Below the pieces are notes generated by a model. That model saw nothing but the letters and a program-made list of their open reading frames with translations, made no database searches and had not been told where the DNA came from. The translations under genes and the position numbers were made by a program. A stretch of DNA of 64,000 bases from positions 806,001 through 870,000 of the forward strand of contig RMBW01000002.1 of the NCBI GenBank assembly GCA_004009845.1. Reading direction: 5' to 3'. Below are positions 23,001 to 35,078 of this stretch, piece by piece; position 1 is the first letter of the stretch, and every line of letters starts with the position of its first letter. This stretch comes from Davidsoniella eucalypti. Taxonomy: Eukaryota > Ascomycota > Sordariomycetes > Microascales > Ceratocystidaceae.

Positions 23001-24103
23001 CAACAATGAATTTCTTAAATTTAGATGGATTGGTAAAACAGCAAAATTCAATCAAAATTCAACCTGTCGATATTTTGGATAGGGCAGATTAGGAACAGGC
23101 TGGGGGGTGGTTATATTCGGTCAGTAAATGTTTTAGATATTGATTTTCGAGAGAGATAAGAATATGAGAAGAGCCGAACCATAACATGAATGATATCAGA
23201 GGAAATGATATTGAGGCAGCAGGACTTACAGTCAGCAGCACAAGCTAATGATCAAGAGTGCAGATATACTAATCAGAGGCCAAAGCAATTGGGATATGTA
23301 AATTCGAGGATAGAAGGTTGAAGCAAGACACATGTCAATAGTTGAACCACAAAATCTAAACAAGAGATGCAAGTTAATATCAAGACTTGACAACAATTAG
23401 ATGTGGGAACTCATACCAAAACCTAGGGTCTTAAGAAAGATTAATAATTGATGCTGTGAAGGTGATAGCCGATAGTTGAATTAAATCAATATCAGTAACT
23501 TGATACTTGCTGCTATCCATCCATCCAAAGTAGAAGATAGAGTGTTCTTGAAAGGTTTAAGATGCGAAGTTGACTACCAATGGTGGAGAGACTTGGGGGA
23601 AGTGAATTATGTTTACATGAAACAGAATTTTCATCTAATGGTGGCAAAACCAATAATCATGGGGAGGGGAATGTGTGACAAGGGCTATACTACCATGTGA
23701 CTAGGAAACAAATCAAATTTCATGATGTGAATCTAAGCCTAAAACTGGGCAAGGCCAACTGCTACACTTATCAGAGTGTTGTGACACCTAGAATATGTCT
23801 AATATGTACAACTCAAGCATCAAAACACTACTACAATATTGTCAAGAACTGTAATATAGACAACTGTGTATGGAGTATATAGGCCTACTAGAAACTGATA
23901 TCTTACTCAACTCGACTATATTTTATATTTAACATCTAATCACTGATATTATACAATGACGGATCGGTTACCAAATAGATGTTGAACATCATCTGCTCAG
24001 CATACTCATAGTTTCTATATATTCGAGATTGCACAATCCCCTAGATACGAAGAACTTATATATTAATGTAACAGAAGAACTATGTCATGAACTCCACTAT
24101 GGG
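20076..24103 (-). repeat. Copy A of a 4-kb inverted duplicated unit
   Basis: This unit aligns along its whole length with 45014-49031 in opposite orientation. Read on the minus strand it starts CCCATAGTGGAGTTCATGAC and ends TGCAGATTGTTAT. The part upstream of the gene (22922-24103) is nearly identical to the other copy. The 3' flank (20076-20401) shows several substitutions and indels. I see no terminal inverted repeats and no convincing target-site duplication, so it may be a segmental duplicate rather than a transposon. Confidence 0.85.
20402..22921 (-). CDS. P-loop NTPase with probable REase-like C-terminus, Crinkler-linked family (copy A)
   Basis: Single-exon gene of 839 aa. A Ser/Pro-rich start (1-25) is followed by a conserved region. 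Walker A is GPSGIGKS (189-196), and the probable Walker B is FVFAFDEAR (346-354). The C-terminal part has GEFVAGWILLLAFDIGY (584-600), then INLLVPVWVP and ILVQVKD (706-712). I compare the latter with the (D/E/Q)xK motif of restriction-endonuclease folds attached to such NTPases in fungi and oomycetes. The residue where I expect the metal-binding Asp is Asn686, so nuclease activity is doubtful. No signal peptide or Crinkler-type secretion header is visible. It differs from copy B at about 40 residues, in clusters. Family assignment rests on remembered motif patterns. The molecular role is unknown: effector, self/non-self factor or selfish gene are all possible. Confidence 0.6.
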   Translation of the reverse strand: MSEPSAPEPSSSGHNPPSSPTSIARTFKACQTFDDILVLTEWDLNRLELGFPSRLARKVSENSHVRYIEDFWRSYTSFSLFTKFPTIRFQLRDSLDIQIYLFLKLPDTFQFSEMGDQQQQQVFDLAKTYLGSINSTTRIRPPLELAFDRAEVDPRIGIPNSLRLLNYIDSCYEAWLKGPHTPPYSSVIGPSGIGKSFTVKQLAKRHGVFVIYISFSPAKNHGFPGRSLAANIYTADYSQLSRAGLEKRWEKHLQRHLSIAKYLWKLGMSSSDFWDLQTGNDSFQSFVFKLLKPDDLSFMKRGSDGETKYWDRDPLEDTFWVDKLQKLVEENSIVLQESQRRDKVRFVFAFDEARNLLVDQEEEGSDSAVLFKSLQSALFCVKATDKNHSVFSLLVDTTSKVSNFSPPRMPYNTTPIEHFLPFFEFSALDIFAPPLNLAHPAIDWRSLFSYGRPMFGAFRREYECGPDGYFTESNIFKLAFEKLDPDRETELSALSMVRYLALLSNRVSFEVYHQPHCQKLVSGWMHWIFNISEDGENLSIGQPPEPILAMAAYAHLSLRGNLTKALVDFRNNLRWGFVNVGDTGEFVAGWILLLAFDIGYGPRDYLPVPCKLSCYLENLFGTATQQSIFSSINTPLSVGQVFFNRVIRFTPKTVDNKPSKPTPWDLLHLYTRCCAIFLPENSPGINLLVPVWVPATQGRPACMGCILVQVKDRAHDRLTSSPREDAKTSISTAIRDLGFDLDKTPVLGLVLCLRGSSSPSTVDVFTASMKKSAIPIALVVGMAKTTYPFLAEENKEDLYKILCDLLVTKTDLHKMSDTEYSKAVVPTVATEPEPGEQAS

Positions 24104-24194
24104 CATTCCGTGCGGAAGCTGCGGCCTCTAGCTGAAATGATGTTGTGAAGAGCTTGTGAATATGCTAACTTCATACATTTTCAACCACTTCAGA

Positions 24195-24745
24195 TTCTCA
24201 GCGCTTGATATCAATGATACCTTGCTTCACGGCTTGATATTTTGGATTTCTTTTCAGGAAACATGTAACCCAGTCTCTGCCAACTACTGGTGGTTGATTA
24301 GTCGATTCATTAACGGTTATGATGTCGGTGGGTAAAGCTTCGTTTCCTTGCTGGAGAAGGTGGTTGGCAAAATCTTTAAGCATTAAACACGTGAGGGGGA
24401 GGCTAATTTTGATAAAAACTCAAGATAATTAATCAAAGAAGTCTCCTGCACAGCAGAAAGAGGCATGTTATGGCTGCTTGGTTGTTTATGTGAGGTTGAA
24501 GGTAGCTTAGCCGTTTTGATATGATCACGAAGAGTCTATGGAGGAATATCTACCATAGAAGCATCAGTTGTAATTGGAGCCTCGGGTTTTCGAAATGATA
24601 TACCGCTGTGTGCTCAAGGGCAGCGGCGAGTAAGACAGGTGAAGCTTGTTCCATTTTTTTTATGATTCTTGAAGATACCGCGAAAAGAAGAATGTAGGTT
24701 GGGAAATCTGTGACGAAAGACACGGAGTTGGTGCGGAGCAACCAT
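24195..24745 (-). pseudogene. Broken pogo/Fot1-like transposase (N-terminal DNA-binding part)
   Basis: On the minus strand one continuous frame reads like the N-terminus of a Tc1/mariner-superfamily pogo transposase. A degenerate psq-type helix (TLRDHIKTAKLPSTSHKQPS) is followed by LSAVQETSLINYLEFLSKL. Next comes a CENP-B/Tc5-type HTH (LKDFANHLLQQGN, PPVVGRDWVTCFLKRNPKY). Two in-frame stops interrupt it (after VDIPP and after PSRV), and a third stop follows IIDIKR. The DDE catalytic domain is absent. It starts about 90 bp beyond the outer end of copy A. Confidence 0.6.
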
Positions 24746-27700
24746 TAATAGAATATTGTGGGGCGTGAGTATTTACAAGGGGCTGTAAAAATACGTCATA
24801 CTACGAGGTGAGAATAAGGGCAACCCAATGGCGGGGTCACAACAACAGAGTCACATGGAACATGGAGCTGTTCATAACCCTAACACTGAGCTGAATTTAC
24901 AGCAACCCTTGTCGGGCCCACTCTTTCCCTGCCAAACCAAGCACCAGAAAAACTATCAGAGAAGCTTGGATCCCAACTTGTATAAAAAAGAAGTTCAGAA
25001 TAGAAAACAAAGTGCAGGGAACAAGGGGGATGGAACGTCTTTAAACAAAGCCTGGACAACAAGGAAGGAAAAAATAAGAATGGATCTAGTTTGAACTTCA
25101 TTTCAACAACATGTCTTGAGGGATATATCATATAATAGATAGAGAGTACGTTTAAATTTTTTTTGGGGGGGAGATTCTTACTGTTATTGGAGGAGGATAT
25201 ATTAAAGTCGGCTATAGTTGTAAAATATCAGCTTAGGAGAGCGGGGATGCATATTTTTTCCAGATATTAAAAATCGTAGCTCTACATTGAAAACTGCACT
25301 TTTGCTTCTTTAGTCTACCGTCTTTGTCTTGTTTTCTCAAGTGTATCTTTTTGTGATAACCTTACTTGGGCTAGACCCCATCAAGACGGGAAAAAATACC
25401 GGGATTCTGCATATCATAATACACAAAAACTATGGCTTTCCTTTGTTGCTAGGCGGCTAGCAGATACGATATTTTTGCATGGAAGACTGCAGAAAATTGA
25501 GAACGGAAGGTAAAAAAAGTAACAAAAGAAGTGGATTATTGTGCTTGTGGGAGATAATAGAAGTACAAATGCAACGTGCCAAAACAATGAAAGCAGGGGA
25601 AGACGATAAAGAAAAAAAGGCGTTGGAAAGAGGAACTCAGAGTAACACACAAACTGAACTGGCGGTAGCCATGGCGTTAGACAACTCACAAAGCCATCTT
25701 GTTCCTTTTTCTTCTTCTATGCTTTTCTCCATGAATCGTGAACGACCTAAAAGTCGAGCTCTTGTGTTTTAAACGTACGCACGGGCTTGCGGCCACTCCT
25801 ACTGATGCTAGGATCTTGGCGACATGGTGTAACAATACTCACTTATAGGAACTTATAAGCATGCGAAGGGCCGGTATTGGCCGTAACTGGCGGACAAGGC
25901 TCAAAAAATGATGCTTTTTTGAATTTTGTAGATTTCAGTATGTTGGAAATGTCACATACGAACATACATAGGTACATGTATGTACATACCGAGATGTCAG
26001 AGAGAAAATTAGCCAACGCAAGGCTATCATTTTTTCTGTTGGGCGAGAAGCTGACTTTGCTTGGGCTGCAGGTTTGAGACGTTCTCTTAGCAACAGAACC
26101 TCGACTGACCAATTATATAATGTCAAGAGGAATGCTTCAGCCGCGGCAGGTTCTTCGGAATGTGATCAGCAATCTGCAGCCAACGTCTGTAACGGCCCTA
26201 AAAAGAGGACTTCTGCTGATGCTTTCCATTGTTTCTCTGTTCGAAATCAGTGCTATTCAAGTGGTAAATAGTTATGTCGAGAGAAGTTTACAGGAGATTT
26301 ACGAGTGTACATGTGAGGCCACATGCTGTGTTGAGCAATGATATGGGCGACCGGGCAGGAAACTGGGGGGTAGCTGTTACTAACCAGCCACCTGTGTTTC
26401 TGTATATAAGGTGCATACCAATTTAGTGAAGTCAAACTTCTAGTAGCAAGCACAGTAGCACTAAATGGATAAACTCCATGTAGCATGGGTGACAAATGAA
26501 CTAGGGAACTCTATGGAAGCATGGAATACCAACAGCGGGCGTTTAAAGACCCCGCTGGGCTGTATGCCAGGGAGCCTGTTCGAGCCTGCAGGCGCTGGCT
26601 CGTGAATATTATGCACCTGGTAACGCTGTATACATACAATGCAAATGAAACCAACGTGGCGATCAGCTCGTCCTTAGGTTGGAGGACATTGCCTTTTGCC
26701 GGCCACGACAACTATAGCACGATTACTATAGGCCATTCTAGGACAAATGAACACAGGGTGGAACAAAAAGGGCGGACTGAAATTCACTAGTGCGAGCGAG
26801 GGTGATTCGATATAAGGACTACGGAACTTTGGCGCTGGGAAGACAAACGAAAAAATAGGCAGTAAAGAAAGCATCAATGAAGACTTTTTTTCACGAGGCA
26901 TTGCCTGATTGACAATAGGCGATTAATCGGATTTAAGCTGGCGAAGTGAATGGTTGATTTTAGAGCTGAAGAGAAACTCTGGGATCAATCGTTTTCGGAG
27001 GGCCGATGTCTGGTAGTCCTGTAATAACGGCCAACTAGAGCTAGTGATTCTCGTCTGGAATGTCTGGCGCAGATGAGCGAAGCACAAGATAGACAGGCCG
27101 TGGAAGTGGCACAGCGAAAGATCCCTCCTTAGCCATGCACTGCTCTATTAAGTCTGCAGATGCTATCCTCGCACCGGCTATCTGATGGCCTATTTTCGAA
27201 ATGGAAATGGGAAACATGGAGTACTCGCCATTGACTTGGACAAGAATCGCTTTGCGGCGAATGGCTGGTTATTTGTCGCTGTGTATGCGATGCCGTGAGC
27301 CGCTCCAAAGCGCCATCAACGGGAATTTATAATGTGAACATTGCACTGTACCGGTTTCATTTTACGATTTATAACATTAAGACATAGCGGGTGTCTCTGA
27401 TGAGCAGCAAATAAGCACGGCGGACAAAGCGAGGCGACGAATTATGTGGACGATAGATAGAGGATGGACAACGGATGGAGGGAATATGGAGAGTTGGCTT
27501 GTAAAAAAAGCAACCAGCAGATATGTGTATGTATATCGTCGTCACAAGTACGCTATGGCGGACACCCGAAGGCCAAAAAGGGAAGACTAAAAGGTGCTAC
27601 CTGAAGCGAAGGCTGATGTTGGCTTAAAGAAAGATGGATAATGGATAATACGGTAAATAAAGATATGTATAGTCCGCTGGTCTGCATTGCAATAAAAAAG

Positions 27701-30700
27701 GCAATGAGACCACGGTGATTTGAGCAATTAGAAAAAAAGATAGCAGCAAAATGGAAGAAAATAGGTAGACGACATGTATTGTGTGGAAAATAGACAATAT
27801 TATGTCTGCAGCAAAACCGACGGAAAACAAAGTAAGAGCACAGTATAGATAAATGTCAACAAACAAGCAGCGAAACGGGCAGGCATACCAAACAGTCAGC
27901 AATGGCAACAATAGCCAACAAAGACCAGCCAAATTAGGTGAGGAAGAAATAGGCCAGCCAAAGGGCAAAAAGGACGCCCGAAGGGAAGGAAAAAAGACAG
28001 CAACCATAACAACAGGAAAAAGAAAATATCGGCTTGTTGGGTAATCATTGGCCGCCAATTTTGTACATTCTACATCATTCGACCAATTCCACCACGTATT
28101 CAATCAGAAATCCCATCCAGCCTAGCTGCAGGACGCCGGAACTCTACAGCGCATAATTCATTCCATCCATAATTGCAAATACTGATACTGATCTGGCTGC
28201 TCAGCCCGTCTCCAGCTCTTCTGCTTGTCCATTATGCCCATTATTCCCATGATAAGCACCTCCTCGGGCGGCCGTTTTGGACTGGACTGGACTGTGGCTT
28301 TGGTTTTTTGACTCTCCTCCCTTTCTTTCTCTACCGCTTGGCCCATTACAAACTAGATAGAGCCGTTGCCCTTTGATCCCTACTTTCCATTTATGATTGT
28401 TATTTTTACTCTTTATTTTTCTAAATCAAAACATCAATAAAAACGGCAGTCTGGACCCTCTCTTCTCTTCACGCTTCAGCTGCTATTACGTAGGCTCTTT
28501 TGTTCCGATTCGCCACTTGAGCTTCTATGCCTAGCTGCATGTCTTTATAGCTTCTTCATCTAGTGTTCTATAGCCTTTTCTTCCTTCGCTCTTTGTTGGC
28601 CCACTGTTAGCTCTTTAGGCTCTGCTTCCTTGTTAGCGCATTGCCTTGTTGTTGGCCGTCTATATGATACCAGGCCGGCCGGTTAATTGTTGCAAATCGC
28701 CGCCGTGTTTTCTTTTTGTCTCCGGCCATTGAACCTGCATCGGACATAATTCCGCGTCCCCGGTCGCATCGCTATCTATTTACATCGCCATCGTCCATCG
28801 CCAGTTGTGCCACTAAAACCTGCCGAACAACCCTCGATAATCGACTTGGTTGGGTTATTCACCAGCCATTGCTCATCACATATAGTCTGTCTAGATCTCT
28901 TTCCGCTTAGTATTTTGGGGCTAGGCAGGAGCCGAGCTTCATACGTAGGCACCTTTGTGAGACCAGGGTTCTCTTTTCATTGCCCAATTTATCCTTATAT
29001 ACCAAATAAGTCGCCGTTGTAGAACAGAGTCGCAGTAGGACTAGGAGGACCGCTATTGGCATCGTCTGTGCTACGGACAACCATTCCTGTCACAGCAATT
29101 CCTGTTACCACAATTCCTACTCCAACGCCCATCACGATCGTCTGTTTCTGTTCCCGACAATAGCTTGCTGATCTGATCTCCCAGTCTATCCGCTAGTTAC
29201 TTGTCTGAGCCACGCCCTGGCCTGGCTGCCCTGGCTGTCTTTAAACGACGCTCCGGTGCAGACAAATACTCCGAGTACTGAATATATGGGCTCCGGAGTC
29301 TTCTATCCTGCCCGTTGTGTGTTCCTCTGCTAGCTCTGCTGGCACAGTGACTTTCTTGCACGATATACCAGACTTCTCAGCTTTGATCTGATATCTCTTA
29401 AACCCTCGACCCGTTGATACTGCTGCTATCGGATATACTGCCATCTATTTCTACTTCTTCCCCAGTCGCTGCTGCTTCACCAGTTTTTGTAGTGCCAGCT
29501 ATCGCCATAAATCCTGGCCATATCGTGTTGGCCTTTGGACGTTATTCTCTTCTTATTGCCTTGCTGCTCTTTCTTCACCTGTTCACTTGGCACCGTCAGC
29601 CTCAGAGAATTTGCGTCTCCCGTCGACTACTCTACTGAATCCTCTTCACACTGTCCTTCGTCCCCTCTACGTCCCGCACAGCTGCATACAGGCTTGCCCT
29701 TCCGTATTCGGTATTGTACCACGCTATCACCGTGGCTCTTGTTCTTACATTTTGGAGACTACTCACAGCTATCCGTTTATGTGCCATGCCCTGTATCTTA
29801 GCGATTAGCACATAGACTCGTTTTTTCTTCCAACTCCTACTTCTACTTCCATACAGTTGGCTTTGTTCAGCTGCCTCGTTTGTGCCAATATCGGTGTCCT
29901 GCGTTTGACGCCACCAGACCCGCAAACATTGATTCTCTCGCATTTACACTCTCACATACGTATATGCACACTGGTACCACATGGTGAACACACACGTACG
30001 CCCATACTCACACGGACAAACGCATCTGATTTTCGTGTTTTGTTTTGTTGTGTTGTGTCGTGCTGCCTGCTCTGCGACAGTTAGCCCCGAGAAAGATAAC
30101 AAGACAGGGAGAAAGACAGAAAGACAGAAAGAAAGAGCGAAACCGCTTACAGGCACAACTGGAAGTACGTACCTACTGTCTTCTTCTTCTCTTGCTCTTG
30201 CTCTTGCTCTTGCTCTTATGAGACTCACCAAGACATTGAGAGATAGAGAACCCACAGCTACATTTAGCTACACTATCTAAACAGAGCACATATACTTGCT
30301 CTTTCGCTAGCTTCATAAACTATGCTACCATACCTATACTATACTTTTTTCTCGCTTCATACCCGAATCTTCCTTTAAGTGACGTCTTGTGCCTGCGTCG
30401 TGTCTTGTCTCGCCACAGCCTCTTCTTGTTTCTCTTCTTCTTCTTCTTCTTCTTTTTTGTTACTGGTTTTTGATTTCCTTGTCCCACACTTAATTGGTGC
30501 TTTTGCGTGTGGCTTGTTGCTTCAGTGTTCCCAATACTTTAAACACCGCTTCTGCCCGCTCTCCCTTCGTTCTTTCGTTCTCTATTTTTCTCCTACTTTG
30601 CTACTGCGAAAAAAAGAAAATTCATTATTCGTCCTTCTACCTTGGCTTCACTAAAGCACGTCACTTCGACATATCTCCTTTGTTTTGTCGTCTCATCATT

Positions 30701-32124
30701 GATCAGCTACCTCAAGTGACTTTCTCCATCTGTTCATTTCTCCGTGATCTCGTCCATCTGCATTGCTTTTATCCACTCTTTTTTAGTCCAATATTCGTAC
30801 ACGAACTACTTCCTATCCATCTTGGACCCATCTCGTTACCGGAAAAGCTTCATCTGACAAGTTAGATACGCCTCATAACTTTGAATACTGCAACTGGTTT
30901 GAGGTTATCGAGTTGATAGTGTCTGGAACTACTTGAGAGATAACACCTGTCGCTGCGATATTATCAACGTATCATTTGCACCAGTTGCTCGTGTGAACCG
31001 TAAATTCTCCCTAAGCTCCCATTAGTGTTCGTAACAGAGTTTCATCTCATCATTGTCTATCTTAGTTTCGCCTACATTTTAGTAGACATTGCGGTAGAAC
31101 CCGAGTTTCTTTCTCTATACCGTCTTCGTTGTCATCTCTACACTACATCTAGAGACAGCCCTGCTATCGCTGTATACTTTAAGCAGCTCGCGGAAACATT
31201 GGGCTGTGACTGTGTTCGCCTCCCCCGGGACGTCATAACAACCTACTTTTATAGAGTTGCAAGCGATGACCTTTGGTTGAGTTAGTCCAAGCCTACGTGT
31301 ACATCTTCAGGACAACAATAGAGGAACTAGGTAACCTCGTTCCATCACTGGATCTTGGAGAGCTGCTGCTAGTGATTCAGAGTTACTGGCAGCCTTCCTA
31401 TTCCTCTTCTTGTATTTCCGAGTACATAAGAAGAGCATTTATTCCTCACTCTTTGTAGAACACCTTTTTCTCCTGGACTACATCATTACTATAGGGTTGG
31501 TATTGAAGTTTTTGTTATCAGTTGGTAACTACCCAAAACAGACACAACGACATATTACCTGACCCACGCAAAGACACCATTGATTTGGCTCTTGCTTCTA
31601 GATACTCTGGTTGCCCTGCCAGTCACCAACCGTACTGCGTATCATATCTAGATATCTAAAAAGGTAACTACCATAGCCAACTTTGACACCAATTGGTTAC
31701 TTATCACTCTGCAATTCTGCCATCTTTGTTTGTGTTATTCTGTCTCCTTTCTGCTTTCCTGCTTTTTTCAGACTTTTCACATCGTTTCTAACCTTTTGTT
31801 TGTTCTGCCAGTCTCTTTTTGTTTTCCTCCATTTCTTCTTCTATCTCTTCTTCTTTCTTTCATTACACCTCAAGCATCAGGCATTTCGCATTTGATTCTT
31901 CATTTTCTTTGACTATTCTTGTATTCGACTTGCCTGAGTGATACTTCTTTTCTCTTTACGATATCGACTTCTATTCTACAACATTCTGGTCTAGTGAGCT
32001 GCCAATCACGCTGTTCATCTCGCCGGTCCCAATACTAACTAAAATTCATCAAAATAGTTCCGTATCTACCTACAGCCATCAAAGTTTACGTCCCACATCC
32101 TCATCCTTATCCAAATCATTAATC
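24746..32124. other. Gene-poor region and leader of the DUF726-like gene
   Basis: No supported gene in 7.4 kb. The part before about 28 kb is AT-rich with short frames only. From about 28.4 kb it is strongly pyrimidine-biased on the plus strand, with (TTC)n near 30440-30463 and TTGCTC repeats near 30190-30216, consistent with a long promoter and 5' leader of the gene at 32125. Confidence 0.5.
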
Positions 32125-35078
32125 ATGGCCCGTGGTAGGGGTGGCTTTGGCGGTGGCCGTCGTCCTGTCTCACTCACTGGCATCATAAGTGGTGGTGAGC
32201 GTGATGATCTAGCCAATCTATTGTCCACTATTACTGAGGTCATGGCTAACAAAATGACGAGAGTGTTTGAGGATACCAACATGCCTTATCGTCCCTCCCA
32301 CCAACGCCCGGTGGCTGAAGGGTACCAAAAAGAGAATCTACCCCCTAGACCTATCCATCGTAACAGCACCTCAAGCCTTTCGGGTAGCGTTTCAACAAGC
32401 TTGAGTGCCAATGCTAGTGATGAAGATGATACCTCAGTCTTGAAGGAGCTACGTCGAGAAATGCTAGCCTTCTACGGAAAATGGCAAACAGCTCTTATCA
32501 ACCGTGCTAGAGATTTAGAGGCTAATGATGCTCTCCCATCTCCCGCCCTTAGCGAGGGTCCTGTTGGTAATGGTCGACGTGGGCCTAGAGGCCGGGGTGC
32601 CCGTAATGGTCGCGGTAAGGGCGCTCCAATTGTAGCCCCGCCTAAAGCCCCCGTCGTCGGTACTCGCACCGTTCATACCACTCCCGGTAATATTATCTCT
32701 CATGATATCCTACGTGATCTTATATTTGAAACTGACTTTTTTTCCCCTTAGGCCCAATTCGTGTACCTTCCGTATCGCAGACAGACCCTAGTCTTCGCCA
32801 TTTCCAGCCTGTACCAACTCCTCTTTGGGGTCTACCCATCGAACGCCGCAGACTTCTCCAGAACATTGTTTTCATGCTTGTTCTATCCTTAGAAGACTAC
32901 AGCGCCTATGGCCGCACATTCATGATGCACCTGACTGCATCATTAAACTTGTCTATGCGCAGTGTTCAAGAGGACGAGGTTCGGTTGGGACGTAACTTAG
33001 GAAAGATTTCTCTCGAGTTTGCCCAAGGTGAGATGGCTCGCCGAATTTCTGAAGGTGCCGAGGTGCCTCGTGGACGACAAACCGGTCCCAACCGCGCCAA
33101 CGACACCGAATTCTTAGTTAATCCAATCAAAGACTCAACAATGGGCCGCTGCATAGAAGGCGCCGTCCTTGATAGTAGTGCGATTGTGGAACTTCTTGGC
33201 CAAATCGGCGATAATGGTGTCGCAATGGGATCGCTGTTCGCTTTCTACGGAGCCAAAGCTACTGGAAAAACGATGGATGCCTATTCCAAAGATGTCCAGG
33301 ACTATGCCTTGATCCCGCTGCATGGAAAGCTCAACAAGGACACGCCTCTCCTAGACACTCGGGATCTACATCCTCACGACCGTCGTCTACGTATGGTCAT
33401 TGGCGTCAGTGGTTCCTTTGTAGATATCACTGATAATGTTGGCACTCCTTGGGCCTGTCTAGGTAATCAGGCAGAGGTATATGCCCTTCGTTGGGAAACT
33501 AACTCTCTCCGCAGTCTCGGCAGCTGCATGGAGATGGTGGCGGACAGTCGTGGATGGGAGGATGCAAGGAAATACTTCTCTCTCCATTCCAGTAAGTTAT
33601 ACTACCAATGTTACATATCTGTGATGGAGCGCATGACTAACTGCTGAATAGTTCACGACGCCTTCACACGACAAGAATGGCCTTCCTGCTTGCGTCGTTT
33701 GAGTAAGCTGACTGACAATCCCTGGACTGTCGGTATGGTACGTGCCGACAAAGTTGGACTTGTGCTCGCTGATACTATCCAGCGCAAGGTTCAAGGTGGC
33801 CGCCCGATCAGCTTAATCGGATATGGACTTGGAGCTCGCAGCATCTATAGCTGCTTAATGGCACTAGCTGAGCGTCGTCAGTTTGGCTTGATTGACTCTG
33901 TCTTACTGATGGGAGTACCTGCCCCTGCCGCCTCACATGTTTGGGTTGCAATGAAGAGTGTTGTTAATGGACGTCTCATCAATGCTTACTGCCCTTCCGA
34001 CTATATGATGCCTTTCATGTATCGCCTCACGGACCCCAGATTTGGTCTTGCGGGTATCTCTGCAGTCAAGGACGCGCCTGGTGTCGAAAATTGCAATGTT
34101 GGTGATATGCCATGTGGCTACATGAGATGGCAATTCATGACGGGCAGAGTTATGCAGCTCGTTGGATGGGAGGATGTGGATCACGAAATCGTTGCTAAGG
34201 AAGCGATCAAATTGGTGGAGCTTGATGGCAAGTATGTTACTGGTTCAGTTGAACAGAAAGTAACGAAAGCATTTGCTCCAACCGTTCTCAGTGAGATCCG
34301 CCCGACCATCCTAAATGAAAGACGTCCCACTGTCATCTGCGGAGGCACGGCCAAGAACTCAACATCTTCTAGCCATCTCCCCAACATACCCCCAACTCCC
34401 CCATTTACTGCATCTGTTCCCGTTGCTATCAAACCAACGGCGCCTTTTACAACCCTGCCTCCGGTGTCTGACCCGATCACCCGTCCGTCATTTCCACCGA
34501 CCCCTCGGCCCTCTCGTGAGCTCATCTCACGTCCTCGCGAGCGTTCTGACAGCACTCTTAGCAATCAGAGCTATGCAAAGAGTGTTTCTACAGGCGTAGT
34601 AAATGCTATTGACTCTATGAGCACCCGACCATCATTCACTAAAAATATCGGCGGTTTCTCTACTAATGGGGAAAACCCACAGGGAGGACGTTCGGGTCGT
34701 CGCAATAGCCGAAATGACGCTTTCCGTGGCGAGGGTGGAACGAACCGCAGACGCAATGGCCACCGTGATCCTAGTCGTGACAACCATTCTAGTGTGGGGT
34801 ACACGTCAAGTAGCACTGACGGTGGTCTTGCTTTTGCTTCGCGGAATGGTCGGACCAACCCGGCCAACAAGGTGAAAGATGAGACTGACCATTGGGTCAA
34901 AGCATCTGGCCGTCGCCGTGGAGGGCGACAATCTTCTACCACGGATACCCAGGATCGCGCAGGCGAAGATAACCGCAACCGTCGTAGGAACGGAGGTGGT
35001 GGTGGCGGTGGAGGTGGCCGCCGCAACAATGGCCGTAGTGGCACGAACCCTGGAAGGGGCCCTCTTAATCAAGTTTAG
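32125..35078 (+). CDS. Divergent DUF726 (TMCO4-like) alpha/beta-hydrolase-fold protein
   Basis: Three exons (32125-32686, 32752-33591, 33652-35078), with introns of 65 and 60 nt (GTAATA...TTAG, GTAAGT...ATAG), give 942 aa. The N-terminus is RG-rich (MARGRGGFGGGRRP) and the C-terminus is Arg/Gly/Asn-rich with nine consecutive glycines. Both resemble RGG-type RNA-binding tails. The centre matches DUF726: GSLFAFYGAKATGKTMDAYS, RLRMVIGVSGSF, EVYALRWE, DNPWTVGMVRADKVG, LMALAERRQFGLIDSVLLMG, INAYCPSDYMMPFMYR. Family members I recall have a GxSxG elbow (GFSLGAR or GYSLGAR); here it reads GYGLGAR, so the nucleophile Ser is Gly. The Gly/Ala-rich hydrophobic segment usual before the FGAYG-like motif is also missing. 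This suggests a soluble, possibly inactive paralogue. Confidence 0.82.

Noticed and set aside
23500..23700. 66-codon frame upstream of the NTPase gene, the same in both units (45405-45605 on the other strand)
   Set aside because: It starts with TTG rather than ATG, and the surrounding non-coding DNA is equally identical, so its conservation needs no coding explanation.
25414..26901. Cluster of short frames on both strands
   Set aside because: No domain, no splice pattern and no consistent codon use.
27624..28103. 159-codon hydrophobic minus-strand frame
   Set aside because: The hydrophobic pattern follows from purine-rich plus-strand composition; no family-like motif and no neighbouring exons.
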